Positions 16,301-25,871 are shown, counted from the first letter of the stretch. The stretch is 64,000 nt of DNA from Rhodococcus sp. HNM0563 (GCF_012726195.1 NZ_JAASAF010000008.1:187147-251146), one strand, 5' to 3'. Numbers and translations are program-made. Notes: generated from the sequence alone by a model not told the origin.

Positions 16301-18859
16301 GCGGAACCCGCCGTAGCGGTATGCGTCGTCGTCGAGGCCGTGTGCGTCGGACAGACGGTGCAGGGGAAGCAGGCGCAGTGCGTCGGTCAGGTCGGCTTCG
16401 CCGGTCTGCTCGACCGGCAGGGCCACCGCTTCCTCGGTCATGTCGACGAATCCGCGTACCGCCGCAGTGCCGAACGAGTGGCCTGCGCCTTCGGCGCGCT
16501 CCTTGAACAGGCCGAGCAACGGCACGTCGGTCTCACCCTGCACGTTCAGGGCGTGGCGGTGCCAGTCGGCGACGGCTTGTGCAATGGTGTCGAATCCGAC
16601 GCCGCCGACCGGAGTCTTGACGTTCGGAAACCAGCGGCGCAGCACCTCGTCGTCGGTGTCGAGGTAACTCGGTTCGAAGAACTCGCCGCCGATGTACGAC
16701 TCGACGGTGCACAGCCCCACGCGACCCATCGTCTTCATGAGCGACTTCTCTGCGGCCTTGCGGAACTTCAGGAACGCTGCGTCGGCGTCGTCGCTGAATT
16801 TCTCTTCGGCACGCATCTGCACTGTCAGCGGGTAGACGGAGGCAGCACCGAAACCGAGGGTAGCCGCGATGTGATGCGACGAGAACAACTGGCCGGATTC
16901 GACGACCACGGACACCCGGAGACGCACGCCGTCGTCGATGAGTCGCTGATTGACGGCCGCGACCGTGAGGATCATCGGCAGCGGCGCACGATCGGTCGAC
17001 ACGTGACGATCGGTCAGGACAGCGATACCGCCTGTGTCACGTGCGAATTCGGCGATGCTGGATGCGGCCTCGTCCACGGCGGCGGCGAGCGCTGCAGAGT
17101 TCGCTTCGGTGTCGTCGAACACCGGGGAGTACAGCATCTCGAAACGCTGCACCGGTGTCTCGGACTGCTCGCGGATCCGGAGCATGTCGAGGTGAGTGAG
17201 GATCGGGGTGGGCACCACGATCTGGGCGGCCGACGGCGCGCCGCTGCCGGGGCGTGCGCCGAGTGCGACCCGCAGCGTCATCCCGTCCGCTTCGCGGATG
17301 GAATCGAGCGAAGGATTGGTGACCTGGGCGAATCGCTGGGAGAAGTACTTCGCGACACCACCCTCCTGGTCGGACAGGGCATTGATCGCGTTGCCGTAGC
17401 CCATCGCCGAGATCCGTTCCTGACCCGACGCGAGCATGGGGTCGAGCATGAACCGGAACGATTCCTGGTTGAGTGAGTAGGACACGTAGCGCTGGTGGCG
17501 CTCGAGGTTGCCGTTGTACCGCAGCGGCGAACCGGCTTTCTCGGCCGGGACCGGGGGCAGCGCATCGAGGTTGCGGCGGGCCTCGTCGACCATCGTCGGG
17601 TAATCATGCTGGGCCGCGAGAATCTCGAGTGCCTCGTCGGTTCCGTACGATCTGCCGGTGCGGTGGTCGAAGTACAGCATGCCGCCGGCTTCGATGCGAC
17701 CGCGGCGGATCACCGCTTCGGGTGCGAAGTCGAACTGGCCGGCCTCGGAGGTGACGGCGAGATACTCGTCGGTTTCTACGGTCCGTAGGGGACGCAGGCC
17801 GAGCCGATCGAGCCGCGCGCCCACGACGGTCCCGTTGCCGAAGATGAGTGCGGCGGGCCCGTCGTTCTTCTCCTCGTAGAGCGAGAAGAACTCGAGCATC
17901 GCGCGGACCTGCGGCGACACGGTCGGATCGTTCTCCCATGCGGGAGGAACCATCTGGACGACTGCGGTGACGAGATCCGGATCGCCGGGTGCGACACGGG
18001 CGGCGAGAGTCTGGTCGAAGCGGCAGCTGTCGGATTGGCCGGGTGGGCGGACGATGTCGCGTCCGGCCGCTCGCGCCTGGGCACCTTCGAACAGGCGGTT
18101 CTTCCGGTCGGTGTTGAGCTCACCGTTGTGGGCTATCAGGCGGAACGGCTGCGCCATCGTCGGATGCGGGTCGGTGTTCGTCGAGAAGCGGGTGTGGAAG
18201 AACAGGGTGTGCACCGCGTGTCGTGGGTCGACGAGGTCGCGGAAGTAGGGGATGACTTCGTGAGAGTTCAAGCGTCCCTTGAGCACCTGGGTTCGCGCGC
18301 TCAGCGACAGCGGATAGAGGCCTGCCGATTCGGGATCGGTGTAGGCGCGGGATTCGATTGCGAGCAGGACCTCGTGCAGCATGGAATCGAATTCTTCTGC
18401 CGACGAGCAGCTCTCGGGGCGGCGGAAGATCCACTGCCGGATCGGCAGCTGGTGTGCCACGGCGGCCGGACGAAGCACGGAGTGGTCCACCGGAACCTCA
18501 CGGATGGTGAGTACATCGATGCCGGCTGCGGTGAGAGCGCCGGTGATCAAGGCCTCCGCGTCGGGTGCGGATCCGTCGACAGGCATGAAGAAATTGCCGA
18601 CACCGAATTCATTCGCGCGCAAGGGATGTCCGGTGACAGCAGAGAAGAGGTCGACGGACAGATCGACGTTGACGCCTGCGCCGTCGCCGACACCCTCGGC
18701 CGACATGCCGCCGCGGTGGGGGACCACGCACAGCGCTTCGTGGGCGCGGACGAGAATCTCGTGGGTCTGGACACCGTCCTTGCGGGTGATGAATCCAACT
18801 CCGCAGCTGCTCTTGTCGAGCGCGCGGTCGTACAATCCGGTGTCGGCGTCATGCGTCAA
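13373..18859 (-). CDS. Large glutamate-synthase (GltB)-like protein
   Basis: 1,828 residues from TTG 18859, chosen because GAGGAGGA lies eight bases upstream and the frame then gives an 18-residue propeptide before Cys19 (SSCGVGFI), the expected N-terminal nucleophile of a GATase-2 domain. HRGG, RFSTNT and [13 protein letters not shown] also match that domain. The FMN/synthase domain begins at about 1020 ([27 protein letters not shown]). A cysteine cluster at about 1258 reads Cx5Cx3C ([11 protein letters not shown]); standard GltB has Cx5Cx4C. A GXGXG-type beta-helix follows near 1430-1560, then roughly 250 extra residues. Standard GltB has about 1,500. No GltD-type small subunit is present; a CysJ-type reductase overlaps the 3' end by 4 bases. 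Glutamine amidotransferase and FMN chemistry are well supported; that the product is glutamate is inference. Confidence 0.85.
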   Translation of the reverse strand: MTHDADTGLYDRALDKSSCGVGFITRKDGVQTHEILVRAHEALCVVPHRGGMSAEGVGDGAGVNVDLSVDLFSAVTGHPLRANEFGVGNFFMPVDGSAPDAEALITGALTAAGIDVLTIREVPVDHSVLRPAAVAHQLPIRQWIFRRPESCSSAEEFDSMLHEVLLAIESRAYTDPESAGLYPLSLSARTQVLKGRLNSHEVIPYFRDLVDPRHAVHTLFFHTRFSTNTDPHPTMAQPFRLIAHNGELNTDRKNRLFEGAQARAAGRDIVRPPGQSDSCRFDQTLAARVAPGDPDLVTAVVQMVPPAWENDPTVSPQVRAMLEFFSLYEEKNDGPAALIFGNGTVVGARLDRLGLRPLRTVETDEYLAVTSEAGQFDFAPEAVIRRGRIEAGGMLYFDHRTGRSYGTDEALEILAAQHDYPTMVDEARRNLDALPPVPAEKAGSPLRYNGNLERHQRYVSYSLNQESFRFMLDPMLASGQERISAMGYGNAINALSDQEGGVAKYFSQRFAQVTNPSLDSIREADGMTLRVALGARPGSGAPSAAQIVVPTPILTHLDMLRIREQSETPVQRFEMLYSPVFDDTEANSAALAAAVDEAASSIAEFARDTGGIAVLTDRHVSTDRAPLPMILTVAAVNQRLIDDGVRLRVSVVVESGQLFSSHHIAATLGFGAASVYPLTVQMRAEEKFSDDADAAFLKFRKAAEKSLMKTMGRVGLCTVESYIGGEFFEPSYLDTDDEVLRRWFPNVKTPVGGVGFDTIAQAVADWHRHALNVQGETDVPLLGLFKERAEGAGHSFGTAAVRGFVDMTEEAVALPVEQTGEADLTDALRLLPLHRLSDAHGLDDDAYRYGGFRALTPAEIDAFDITPGYRAFARTIADERMHRPAALRDVLALPADITYLTTADDFRREMGRFARHGNNSMLVRGLSASRVGDTEFVLRLTGPLADDHTRPEALAQSLVARFGDAIIRYRCYGDTLTVQALGQAADYLGQIRQAPQSLRLDRIQPAHEITRTLASGAMSHGALNSNAHEAVAHGTNMVGGMSNCGEGGEHISRYGTIRGSRIKQFASGRFGVWAGYLADPMLEEIEIKIAQGAKPGEGGQLPAKKVTVEIAAARGATPGVELVSPPPHHDTYSIEDLAQLIHDAKAARVRVVVKLVSSEGIGTIAVGVAKAGADVINVAGNTGGTGAASVTSLKYAGRSAEIGVAEVHQALCANGLRDKVILRCSGAHQTASDVLTSALLGADSFEFGTTALMMLGCVMAKNCNVKCPAGLTTNPEMFNGDPRAMAQYLLNIAHETRELLARLGLQSLGDARGRSDLLHLLDHPSSVGELDLRAMLAVVPEIHIDQPVYLEKDYSLDDEWIAQVRDALEHDNALTVALGNGVRLTNNNKSVGAQLAIDIERMLNHEQIGHTAAMLSDERGRRWLRDGTVDLTTTGSAGLSFGAFCNDGMVLRHTGTANDGVGKGQCGGQIVISSPGGGTNDRGGNVLIGNFALFGATGGRLFVQGEAGDRFAVRNSGATAVVEGVGDFACEYMTNGAVLNIGGFGKGVGNGMSGGFVYQYDPHGLLAGKASADSIVLGSITGDDPQATIHNATVLRLLHLHVEASGSEKARFLIDNWQVEQQHFAYGMPRALLQYQDFDEILASSTRKELASEVAAALVAHQVRKFKQSYRSGDPVVDGVTPDGTDTEAMYALLNNYTVLAAAQAMALQKVPGAAGADDPAVRKAARNLLLTEDFFLISRLERFALEAISSYTDLQLAALVADKRLTDYKRALALRNVRSVDAPGTYGWILWQNRKNLDIAGDLPGYEELFARHAVPGLVAPTLGVPA

Positions 18860-19192
18860 CGGGCCATCCTCCTCGGCGATTCGAAGTCGACCGACGGCGG
18901 CGGAAGGCGCGTGCGTATACGCACGGAAAGCGCCAAGGGTAGACCGGTGCCTGCGACGGTGACCAAAGATCAGAAAACAGACGTCTTTGTCCGAATGCGC
19001 CGAGCGTTGCGACAGTGGAGCGCGCGAGCAGCGTTGTCGATTGTAGCGCACAGGTTACGGCCGTGGGTCCGCGTCGTGCGTCACAGGCGGGGTGGCATCT
19101 GTGTGAGTGCCGCAGGTCACAGGGGTCGGATACGCTGCGATCGTCGTCCGATCCGTACGTGCAGGTATCGAAGAAGAGCAGGGGTGTTGCAG
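18860..19192. other. Divergent intergenic region
   Basis: 333 bases between the leftward GltB-like gene and the rightward aldehyde dehydrogenase. It contains a perfect 16-base palindrome near the GltB side, and on the minus strand a weak promoter (TTGGTC at 18966-18961, TACCCT at 18941-18936, 19-base spacer). Near the dehydrogenase I see no clear promoter hexamers. No coding sequence is evident. Confidence 0.55.
18910..18925. promoter_or_regulatory. Perfect 16-base palindrome upstream of the GltB-like gene
   Basis: CGTGCGTATACGCACG reads identically on both strands, centred at 18917/18918, about 50 bases before the TTG start and just downstream of the weak promoter proposed for the leftward operon. 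A dimeric repressor bound here would block the GltB-like/diflavin reductase operon. No regulator gene lies next to it. Confidence 0.5.
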
Positions 19193-20617
19193 ATGAGTGA
19201 AGTTCTCGACCGAACCAAGATCTACATCGGCGGGCAATGGGTCGACTCCGACGGCGCCGGACACATCGAGGTCGTCGATCCCACCACCGAAGAGGTCATC
19301 GCGAAGGTCGCGGACGGTGTGGCTTCCGACGTCGATCGGGCGGTGGCAGCCGCCCATGAGGCGTTCCCGGCATGGTCGTCGCTGAGTGGGTCTGCGCGCG
19401 CGGCTTACCTGGAGAAGATCTCGTCCCTCGCCAACGAGCGTGTCGATGCACTGACCGCGACCGTGTCTCAGGATATGGGGATGCCGCTGAGTCTGGCGAA
19501 GCCGGTGCAGATCGGCATGCCGCTCAAGAACATCGCCGCCTATGCCGCATTGGCAGGCGCCTACGATTTCGACGACCAGGAGATCGGCAACGCCCTTGTG
19601 GTGCGTGAACCGATCGGGGTCGTCGGTGCGATCACCCCGTGGAACTACCCGCTACATCAGGTGGTCCTCAAGGTGTTTGCGGCGCTGGCAGCCGGATGCA
19701 CTGTGGTCCTCAAGCCCACCGAAGTGGCGCCGCTGATCACCTACGCGCTTGCAGACATCGTCGACGAAGCGGGCTTGCCCCCGGGCGTATTCAACGTCGT
19801 CAGCGGTTACGGCCCTGTCGTGGGCGAGGCCATCGCCGCGCATCCCGACGTCGACATGGTGTCGTTCACCGGGTCGACGCGCGCGGGTAAGCGGGTCGCG
19901 GTGGTTGCCGCCGAGACCGTGAAGAAGGTGGCGCTCGAACTCGGCGGTAAGTCGGCGAACCTCATTCTCGACGATGCCGACCTTGCCGCCGCTGTCACCG
20001 AGGGCGTGGGCAAGTGCTTCCTCAACTCCGGACAGACCTGCACGGCGCTCACCCGGATGCTCGTGCCCGCTGATCGACTGCCCGAGGCTGCCGCGATCGC
20101 CGCCGAGGTGGCGAAGGCCTACACCGTCGGGGTCCCGTCCGAGCCGGGTTCGAAGCTCGGACCGCTTGTGAGCGGTACGCAACAGAAGCGGGTGCTGTCC
20201 TACATCGACAAGGGTGTGGCCGAGGGCGCCGAACTGACCCTCGACGGGCGCGAGCACGGCTTCTCCACGGGCTACTTCGTCGGTCCCACGGTCTTCAGCA
20301 ATGTCACCGAGGACATGACCATCGCCAAGGAGGAAATCTTCGGACCGGTGTTGTCGATCATGGGCTACAAGGACGACGACGACGCTGTGCGCATCGCCAA
20401 CAACAGTGAGTACGGACTGTCGGGTGGTGTGTGGTCGGGAGACCCTGCGCGCGCCGAGTCCGTTGCACGCCGTATCCGCACCGGCCAGGTCTACATCAAC
20501 GGCGGCGCGTTCAACACCGATGCTCCGTTCGGCGGGTACAAGCAGTCGGGCATCGGCCGTGAGGCCGGCGTCTTCGGACTGGAGGAGTTCCTGGAGATCA
20601 AGACCATCCTGCGCTGA
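19193..20617 (+). CDS. NAD(P)-dependent aldehyde dehydrogenase
   Basis: 474 residues, the family norm. The cofactor region has [12 protein letters not shown] (about 140-151) and FTGSTRAGK, the general base Glu is in LELGGKS (about 256), the catalytic Cys is in SGQTCTA (about 290), and the C-terminal [12 protein letters not shown] motif is intact. The ATG at 19193 gives the normal N-terminus ([11 protein letters not shown]); a weak GCAGGGG precedes it. The enzyme oxidises an aldehyde to its acid. The substrate is not evident; it stands alone, divergent from the GltB-like operon. Relatives of this type act on aromatic, aliphatic or betaine aldehydes. Confidence 0.9.
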   Translation: MSEVLDRTKIYIGGQWVDSDGAGHIEVVDPTTEEVIAKVADGVASDVDRAVAAAHEAFPAWSSLSGSARAAYLEKISSLANERVDALTATVSQDMGMPLSLAKPVQIGMPLKNIAAYAALAGAYDFDDQEIGNALVVREPIGVVGAITPWNYPLHQVVLKVFAALAAGCTVVLKPTEVAPLITYALADIVDEAGLPPGVFNVVSGYGPVVGEAIAAHPDVDMVSFTGSTRAGKRVAVVAAETVKKVALELGGKSANLILDDADLAAAVTEGVGKCFLNSGQTCTALTRMLVPADRLPEAAAIAAEVAKAYTVGVPSEPGSKLGPLVSGTQQKRVLSYIDKGVAEGAELTLDGREHGFSTGYFVGPTVFSNVTEDMTIAKEEIFGPVLSIMGYKDDDDAVRIANNSEYGLSGGVWSGDPARAESVARRIRTGQVYINGGAFNTDAPFGGYKQSGIGREAGVFGLEEFLEIKTILR

Positions 20618-20772
20618 TCGGCACCACGTGCCGTGCGCCGCGACACGCCGATTTCGGCAGTGTGTGACGTTCGACACGTTTCGGGCGATAGTCGAAGTGG
20701 GCGACGAATCGCAGCTCGAAACATGTGATCGATCGCGGCGCACAGCACAACGGCACAGGAAGAAGCGCGGCT

Positions 20773-21261
20773 ATGTATTGGTCGGCGAATACGGGTGACG
20801 GAGTCGGCGGGTTCGGCCACGGTGGCGTTCCGGGCGGGAACCTGCCGCCCGGTCGTCGTGGTGCCGAACCGCCACTGCGCAGTCTCCTCGAGGCCCGGCT
20901 TCCGGATCTCGCGCCTTGCGCACGACTTCTGGCAGGCAGTCATGACGTGGACACCGCGCTGCTCGATCGGGCGGTCGCTCGTGCCGCGGCGACCTGGCGG
21001 GAGCCTGTGGGGCCCGAATTGTGTGCCTACGTCCTGTACTGGTTCGGGTATCTGCTGCAGGCGAAGCGGCCTCACTGTGGTCCGCCTCATCCGGATCTCG
21101 GCGTCGACGACACGGTGCTGTTCGGAGCTCTGTCCCCGCTCGAGCAGGTCACGATCGTGCTGAGCGCGTATGACGGGCTTCCCTCCGCGCGTGTTGCCGC
21201 GCTGGCAGGGCGGGCGCTCGCCGAGTTCGAACTGGACGAGTCTCGGGCGATCGTCGGATAG
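20773..21261 (+). CDS. Actinobacterial protein of unknown function
   Basis: 162 residues from ATG 20773, chosen for the AGGAAG site about 10 bases upstream. The first ~35 residues are Gly-rich and probably disordered (GVGGFGHGGVPGGN). The remainder is helical, with a Cys (ELCAYVLYWFGYLLQ) and a Pro/His-rich loop. The last ~45 residues (SPLEQVTIVLSAYDGLPSARVAALAG) resemble in spacing the region 4 helix-turn-helix of sigma factors but lack the rest of such a protein. There is no signal peptide or membrane helix. I do not recognise a family. A strong hairpin follows the stop. Confidence 0.5.
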   Translation: MYWSANTGDGVGGFGHGGVPGGNLPPGRRGAEPPLRSLLEARLPDLAPCARLLAGSHDVDTALLDRAVARAAATWREPVGPELCAYVLYWFGYLLQAKRPHCGPPHPDLGVDDTVLFGALSPLEQVTIVLSAYDGLPSARVAALAGRALAEFELDESRAIVG

Positions 21262-21294
21262 TCGTGGTCGACCGAGGGTGTGCGCATCTACGCA

Positions 21295-21327
21295 CGAGGC
21301 CCCCGCACCATCGGTGCGGGGGCCTCG
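21295..21327. terminator. Bidirectional terminator hairpin
   Basis: CGAGGCCCCCGCACC (21295-21309) pairs perfectly with 21313-21327 around an ATC loop. The 15-base GC-rich stem lies between the convergent unknown gene and the chorismate mutase gene. There is no T-run. Confidence 0.75.
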
Positions 21328-21342
21328 CTCAGGAGAGTGTGG

Positions 21343-21642
21343 TCAGGACCGGCGCGTACGTCCCAGTCGAAGCAGGGTCATGGCGAGGGTCTTGCCGTCG
21401 TTGCCGAGTTCGGCGAACCGATCGAGCACGCTCATCTCGTTGGACTGTGCTTCGCGGGTCTCACCCGATTCTTTCGCTGCGGCGCCGATCTGCTGGGACA
21501 ATTCGGAGCGCCGCTTGACCGCCTCGAGGATATGGGCGTCGAGGTCGCGGATCTGGTCGAAGAGGCTTCCCAGGTCCGTGTCGTTGGCCGACGATGCTGC
21601 TTCGGCGCGCTCGATGCCAGGCGAATCAAGCTGGATGGTCAT
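21343..21642 (-). CDS. aroQ: Chorismate mutase, AroQ class (short mycobacterial type)
   Basis: 99 residues from an ATG with GGAGGA eight bases upstream. It is an all-helical AroQ fold with the conserved pattern IRDLDAHILEAVKRRSELSQ, then KES/REAQ, and a C-terminal LGNDGKTLAMTLLRLGR. These correspond to the Arg/Lys/Glu residues that bind chorismate in the secreted-signal-free mycobacterial enzyme. It converts chorismate to prephenate, the branch point to phenylalanine and tyrosine. Family members of this short type are weak alone and are activated by complex formation with DAHP synthase, whose gene is not in this window. There is no signal peptide. Confidence 0.9.
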   Translation of the reverse strand: MTIQLDSPGIERAEAASSANDTDLGSLFDQIRDLDAHILEAVKRRSELSQQIGAAAKESGETREAQSNEMSVLDRFAELGNDGKTLAMTLLRLGRTRRS

Positions 21643-21955
21643 GCAGATTCCTCCGGTCTCGTCTGAATCGTCACAGATTGTGTCGTGTTCATCGGCGAGG
21701 GTGTTACTCATCCGTACATGAAAATTCTCCGGCTCCGCAGACACGACCGAATCAACCCCCCTCAAAGGCACTGTGAACAGGATAAATACCCTATCTGACC
21801 GGTGAGTATGGTAATTGTCACACTGGCGTGTGCCAAGACTTTGTGCTGAGCACCTGACGGGGTACTCGTCGGTGGGGTCGGGTGCGGTAGCGTCGGGCCG
21901 CGACCGGCATTCACCGGAGGCGTCGGGGCCTCCGGTGCTCCGGAAGGGAGTACCT
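21643..21955. other. Divergent intergenic region
   Basis: 313 bases between chorismate mutase (leftward) and a membrane protein gene (rightward). The middle (about 21775-21825) is A/T-richer and probably carries the promoters, but no hexamer pair is convincing. The right end holds a strong leader hairpin, listed separately. No gene is apparent. Confidence 0.5.
21912..21937 (+). promoter_or_regulatory. Leader hairpin before a membrane protein gene
   Basis: CACCGGAGGC (21912-21921) pairs with GCCTCCGGTG (21928-21937) around a six-base loop, five bases before the GGAAGGGAG ribosome-binding site of the gene at 21956. In the mRNA it would sit directly upstream of the Shine-Dalgarno sequence and could modulate translation or act as a terminator of upstream transcription. 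Confidence 0.4.
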
Positions 21956-22846
21956 ATGCAACGGCCGATTCTTCGGAACGGGCAGGGCTCGGGGGAACGT
22001 CAGGAGCACGCGAACGGCCTGGTGCGTCCGGGTGAGTGGGGGCGGCCCAGGTGGAATGCCCGGGCTGCGATCTCGATCGTGGTGGCAGCCGTGGTCAGTG
22101 TCCTCGCCTTCGTCGGCGGACTGTCGTCCGCAGGCTCCGGCTTCGGGCCCGAATCCAGATTCTTCTTGATCCTCTCCGCGCTGATGCTGCTCACTGCGGC
22201 GTTCGGATGTGTGTTCTGGTGGCCGAGGCGCGGTGCCCCGGGGGTGCGGACTCTGCGCCGGGGTGGTCTCGGCGCGGGGACCGAGGTGCGCTCACGGATG
22301 TCGGTCTTCGTCGCTCTCGTTTCGATGGTGGGCTGCGCGGCAGCGCTCGCCGTGGGCGCCGCCGTCGAGGTGTTCCTGTTCAACAACGGCATCCCTTGGG
22401 TGAGTCTGGTCCTGGCGCTGCTGGGCGTGCCGTGCGTGACCTTCGTGATCGAAGTGGCGCTCGGTCGCCTGGCGGTGGGGGCGCTCGTGCTCAGCCCCGA
22501 CGGCATTCGTCAGCGCGGATGGTCGTTCGAGTCGTATCTGCCGTGGATGTCGGTGGCCGGCGTACAGGCACTGGATTTCGGATACCCGGAAACGTGGATC
22601 GAGGGAACGCCGACCGCGGCGTGGGCGCGTCGCCGCACCAGTGCGCTGTTCCGGCTGGACAGGTTCCCGGAGACACCGCGCATAGAGATCGACTCGCGGC
22701 GCTACGCGGTCGACCCGGTGCTGCTTCACCGGATGCTCGAGTTCTACACGTCTCACCCTGCCGCGCGAAGCGAACTCGGCACCCCGCGGGCGGTCGAGAG
22801 GTTCCGGCGAGCCGACCTTCGCGACCCTGACCGACTCGGCGAATGA
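21956..22846 (+). CDS. Membrane protein of unknown function with four predicted helices
   Basis: 296 residues from ATG 21956 with a GGAAGGGAG site. A ~30-residue charged cytoplasmic N-terminus precedes four hydrophobic segments (about 37-57, 64-84, 115-140 and 143-165). A ~130-residue soluble C-terminal domain follows, containing LVLSPDGIRQRGWSFESYLPW and a region (RIEIDSRRYAVDPVLLHRMLEFY) that resembles PH-like domains of bacterial membrane proteins. No enzyme motif is seen. A role in the envelope is a guess from topology only. Confidence 0.6.
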   Translation: MQRPILRNGQGSGERQEHANGLVRPGEWGRPRWNARAAISIVVAAVVSVLAFVGGLSSAGSGFGPESRFFLILSALMLLTAAFGCVFWWPRRGAPGVRTLRRGGLGAGTEVRSRMSVFVALVSMVGCAAALAVGAAVEVFLFNNGIPWVSLVLALLGVPCVTFVIEVALGRLAVGALVLSPDGIRQRGWSFESYLPWMSVAGVQALDFGYPETWIEGTPTAAWARRRTSALFRLDRFPETPRIEIDSRRYAVDPVLLHRMLEFYTSHPAARSELGTPRAVERFRRADLRDPDRLGE

Positions 22847-22882
22847 AAGTCGGATTCTCTGGAAAAGAGAGCGATACTTCCA

Positions 22883-22916
22883 TATAGTCGGGGTCGAGAG
22901 TCCATTGCGTAATGGA
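22883..22916 (+). promoter_or_regulatory. Possible promoter and dyad upstream of the thiolase gene
   Basis: TATAGT (22883-22888) fits a -10 hexamer. About 12 bases downstream, TCCATT (22901-22906) and AATGGA (22911-22916) form a short dyad separated by GCGT. The dyad would lie just after the transcription start, a usual place for a repressor of fatty-acid degradation genes. No convincing -35 is seen. Confidence 0.35.
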
Positions 22917-23005
22917 TTCTGCGGCACTGAGTGCCGTAGCCTTCGTTCGGGGTGTACAGCACGGCAGCCCAACACGAGAGTGTTCGACCAGATTGGATTT
23001 CAGAT

Positions 23006-24190
23006 ATGACCACTCCGGACCCGATCGTCATCGTCGACGGCGCACGTACCCCGGTGGGAAGCTTCGGCGGCGCGTTCAAAGATGTCCCCGCTCACGAACT
23101 CGGCGCGGTTGCCGTCCGAGCAGCGCTCGAGCGATCCGGTGTGGCAGGCAGCGACATCGACGAAGTGGTCATGGGCTGCATCGGGCAGGTCGGTGGCGAC
23201 GCATACAACGCGCGCCGAGTCGCCCTCGCGGCGGACCTGCCGATATCGACCCCTGCATTCACCGTCAACCGCCTGTGCGGTTCCGGACTGCAGGCCATCT
23301 GGTCGGCTGCACAGCAGATGCACTGGGGCGGCGCCGACATCACCATCGCCGGTGGCGACGAGAACATGTCGCGGATGCCGTTCTACGACTTCGGCGCCCG
23401 GAGCGGTTACAAGCTCGGTAACCGCGAGCTCGTCGACGGCACCACCGGCATGCTCACCGACCCGTTCAGCGGCAAGCACATGGGTGTCACGGCTGAGAAC
23501 GTCGCCCGCGAGTACAACGTCACCCGCGAGCAACAGGACGAGTTCGCCCTCGAATCGCAGCGACGCGCAGACAGTGCCGCGGCCAAGGCCGCCTTCGCCG
23601 AAGAGATCACTCCGGTCGAGGTCGGTGGACGCAAGCCGGTCACCGTGACCACCGACGAGCATCCCAAGCCCGAGACCACCCTCGAAGGGCTCGGTAAGTT
23701 GCGGTCGGCGTTCATCAAGGACGGCACGGTGACCGCAGGCAATGCCTCGGGTATCAACGACGGTGCCGCCGCAGTAGTGCTGGCAAAGCAGTCCGTCGCG
23801 CAGGAGCGCGGCCTCACCGGCTCCGTGGTGATCGACTCGGTCGCCGTCGCAGCGATGGATCCGTCCCTGATGGGCTACGCCCCCACTCACGCGCTTGCGA
23901 AGCTGTTCGAGCAGACCGGCACGACACCGTCCGACATCGACACGATCGAACTGAACGAGGCCTTCGCCTCGCAGGCAATCGCCGTGATCCGCGACGCGAA
24001 GCTCGACCCCGCCAAGACCAATCCGTACGGCGGAGCGATCGCGCTCGGTCACCCGGTCGGCGCCACCGGCGCAATCCTGACCGTCCGTGTCGCCAAGGAC
24101 CTGGTCCGCCGCGACCTCGAACTGGGTATCGTCACGATGTGCATCGGCGGTGGCCAGGCCCTCGCCGCATTGCTGCGTCGAGTCGGCTGA
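23006..24190 (+). CDS. Acetyl-CoA acetyltransferase (thiolase)
   Basis: 394 residues, the normal thiolase length. The nucleophilic Cys lies in NRLCGSGLQA (about residue 90), the GHPVGATGA His near 354, and the second catalytic Cys in CIGGGQ (about 383). The intermediate segment ENVAREYNVTREQQDEFA is typical of biosynthetic/degradative acetyl-CoA acetyltransferases. It condenses two acetyl-CoA or cleaves acetoacetyl-CoA. It is monocistronic and convergent with an acyl-CoA ligase, with a terminator hairpin between them. The start ATG is fixed by the conserved N-terminus (PIVIVDGARTPVG); the ribosome-binding site is weak. Confidence 0.92.
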   Translation: MTTPDPIVIVDGARTPVGSFGGAFKDVPAHELGAVAVRAALERSGVAGSDIDEVVMGCIGQVGGDAYNARRVALAADLPISTPAFTVNRLCGSGLQAIWSAAQQMHWGGADITIAGGDENMSRMPFYDFGARSGYKLGNRELVDGTTGMLTDPFSGKHMGVTAENVAREYNVTREQQDEFALESQRRADSAAAKAAFAEEITPVEVGGRKPVTVTTDEHPKPETTLEGLGKLRSAFIKDGTVTAGNASGINDGAAAVVLAKQSVAQERGLTGSVVIDSVAVAAMDPSLMGYAPTHALAKLFEQTGTTPSDIDTIELNEAFASQAIAVIRDAKLDPAKTNPYGGAIALGHPVGATGAILTVRVAKDLVRRDLELGIVTMCIGGGQALAALLRRVG

Positions 24191-24218
24191 CGGACGACCC
24201 GTAGAACGGATGGACCCC

Positions 24219-24264
24219 GAGACCGGGGTCGGGGACCGGTCGCCCGGCCCCCGACCTCGGTCTC
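24219..24264. terminator. Bidirectional terminator hairpin
   Basis: GAGACCGGGGTCGGGG (24219-24234) pairs with 24249-24264, with one G-U pair and a 14-base loop that can pair further at its base. It lies between the convergent thiolase and acyl-CoA ligase genes and overlaps the ligase stop codon. Confidence 0.7.
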
Positions 24265-25822
24265 AGATGCTTCGTTCGTGCCCGTCCCAGTAAGGTTCGC
24301 GAAGCGAGCGCTTGAGGATCTTCCCCGTGGAATTGCGGGGGAGGTTACCGACGATGTCTATGCTGCTCGGGCACTTGAACTTTGCGAGTCCTGCGCGCGC
24401 GTACTCGATCAGTTCGTCCTCGCCGACCGACCCGTCCGGAGTGAGGACCACCACGGCTTTGACCGCTTCACCCCACTTTTCGTCGGGCACTCCGATCACC
24501 GCGACCTCCGCGACCGCCGGATGCTCGATCAGTACGCGCTCGACCTCGGGGCAATAGACGTTCTCGCCGCCTGTGATGATCATGTCCTTGAGCCGGTCCT
24601 CGATGAACACGAACCCGCCTTCGTCGACGCGGCCCATGTCGCCGCTGCGCAGCCAACCGCCCTCGACGATCGCCTCGGCGGTCGCGTCCGGCCGGCCCAG
24701 ATACCCCGGTGTCGTTTGCGCCGACCGCCACCACAACTCGCCGACGCAACCCACCAGAACGTCGGCCTCACCGACCGGATCGACGACACGCATCTCGATG
24801 CCGGGTATCGGAGTTCCCGCCGACGCCATCCGCCGCTCCTGCGTCGGGTCGCGGTGGACTTCCGGCATCAGTGCGGTAATGACCCCGGCGAGCTCGGTCA
24901 TCCCGTATACCTGCACGAATTCGGAATCAGGCCACGCGGCCAGAGCTGCGCGCAACAAGGGCAGCGGCATCGGAGCTGCGCCGTAGGTGATGCGCTTCAG
25001 TCGAGACAGTGCGGCGATCGCCTGGTCACCTGCCGCAAGGACGCCCGAGATCACGGGAGGCACGAGAAACGCGACATTCGCGCCAGCCGCAATCCCGCCG
25101 AACAGCGACTGCGCGTCCGCTTCGCGGGTGAAGATGCACCGTCGGCCGTCGTGGATTCCGATGATCGCGTAGCAGGTACCTCCGACGTGGAACAGTGGCA
25201 TCGCCACGAGCAGGCAGTCGTGGTCGTGGAAGGGGAGTATCGAGAGCATGGCCTCCGCGTGCGCAGTGAGGTTGCGGTGGGTCAGCTGAACCCCCTTCGG
25301 GCGTCCCGTGGTTCCGGAGCTGTACAGCAGGAGCGCCGTCGTATCGGGCTCGACATCCGGCAGTGGCCGTGCCGGGTCGCCGGATCCGAGAAACGACTCG
25401 AACTCGTCACCGTCGCCACCGACGACGATCACCTGCGTCACCGTACCGAGCCGGTCCCGGATCGACGCGATCATCTCGGCGAACTCGGCTCCGACGAACA
25501 GAATCTTCGCGTTCGAGTCGCGGAGGATGTACGCCAGCTCGTCTCCGGCCGAGCGGAAATTGGGGATCGCGTTGGCCGCGCCCAGTGCCGACGCCGCGTA
25601 GGTCACCTCGACGCAGGCGAGGTTGTTCTTGTCGACGAACGCGACGGTGTCGCCCGCGCCGATCCCGGCCGCCGCGAGTGCTCCCGTAAGGTGCCGTATC
25701 CGGTCGTGCCACTCGCGCCAACTGTGCGACCGGTCCAGATACTGGACCGCGGGAGAGGTGGGGATGGTCTGTGCCCAATGTTCCAGGCGGCCGACAAGCG
25801 TGGATGAGTGCGACGCGGGCAT
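24263..25822 (-). CDS. AMP-forming acyl-CoA synthetase/ligase
   Basis: 519 residues with the full adenylate-forming pattern: LLYSSGTTGRPKGVQLTHRN (about 167-186), YGMTELAG (about 305), GELWWRS, the hinge SGDMGRVDEGGFVFIEDRLKD (about 395-412), and the C-terminal catalytic Lys in NSTGKILKRSLR. It activates a carboxylic acid with ATP and CoA. The length and the GMTELAG box suit medium-chain, aromatic or cinnamate-type substrates, but the substrate is not readable. It starts at ATG 25822, shortly downstream of the NUDIX gene in the same direction, with a 49-base gap. Confidence 0.88.
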   Translation of the reverse strand: MPASHSSTLVGRLEHWAQTIPTSPAVQYLDRSHSWREWHDRIRHLTGALAAAGIGAGDTVAFVDKNNLACVEVTYAASALGAANAIPNFRSAGDELAYILRDSNAKILFVGAEFAEMIASIRDRLGTVTQVIVVGGDGDEFESFLGSGDPARPLPDVEPDTTALLLYSSGTTGRPKGVQLTHRNLTAHAEAMLSILPFHDHDCLLVAMPLFHVGGTCYAIIGIHDGRRCIFTREADAQSLFGGIAAGANVAFLVPPVISGVLAAGDQAIAALSRLKRITYGAAPMPLPLLRAALAAWPDSEFVQVYGMTELAGVITALMPEVHRDPTQERRMASAGTPIPGIEMRVVDPVGEADVLVGCVGELWWRSAQTTPGYLGRPDATAEAIVEGGWLRSGDMGRVDEGGFVFIEDRLKDMIITGGENVYCPEVERVLIEHPAVAEVAVIGVPDEKWGEAVKAVVVLTPDGSVGEDELIEYARAGLAKFKCPSSIDIVGNLPRNSTGKILKRSLREPYWDGHERSI

Positions 25823-25871
25823 ACGGACTCCTCTATGTGGTGTGTGTCACAGAGGATAGCGGCCGCGAGGC

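Noticed and set aside
13874-17476. A 1,200-codon open frame on the plus strand opposite the GltB-like gene
   Set aside because: It is the antisense shadow of a strongly conserved protein. Long shadows are normal in high-GC codon use, and the translation has no recognisable domain.
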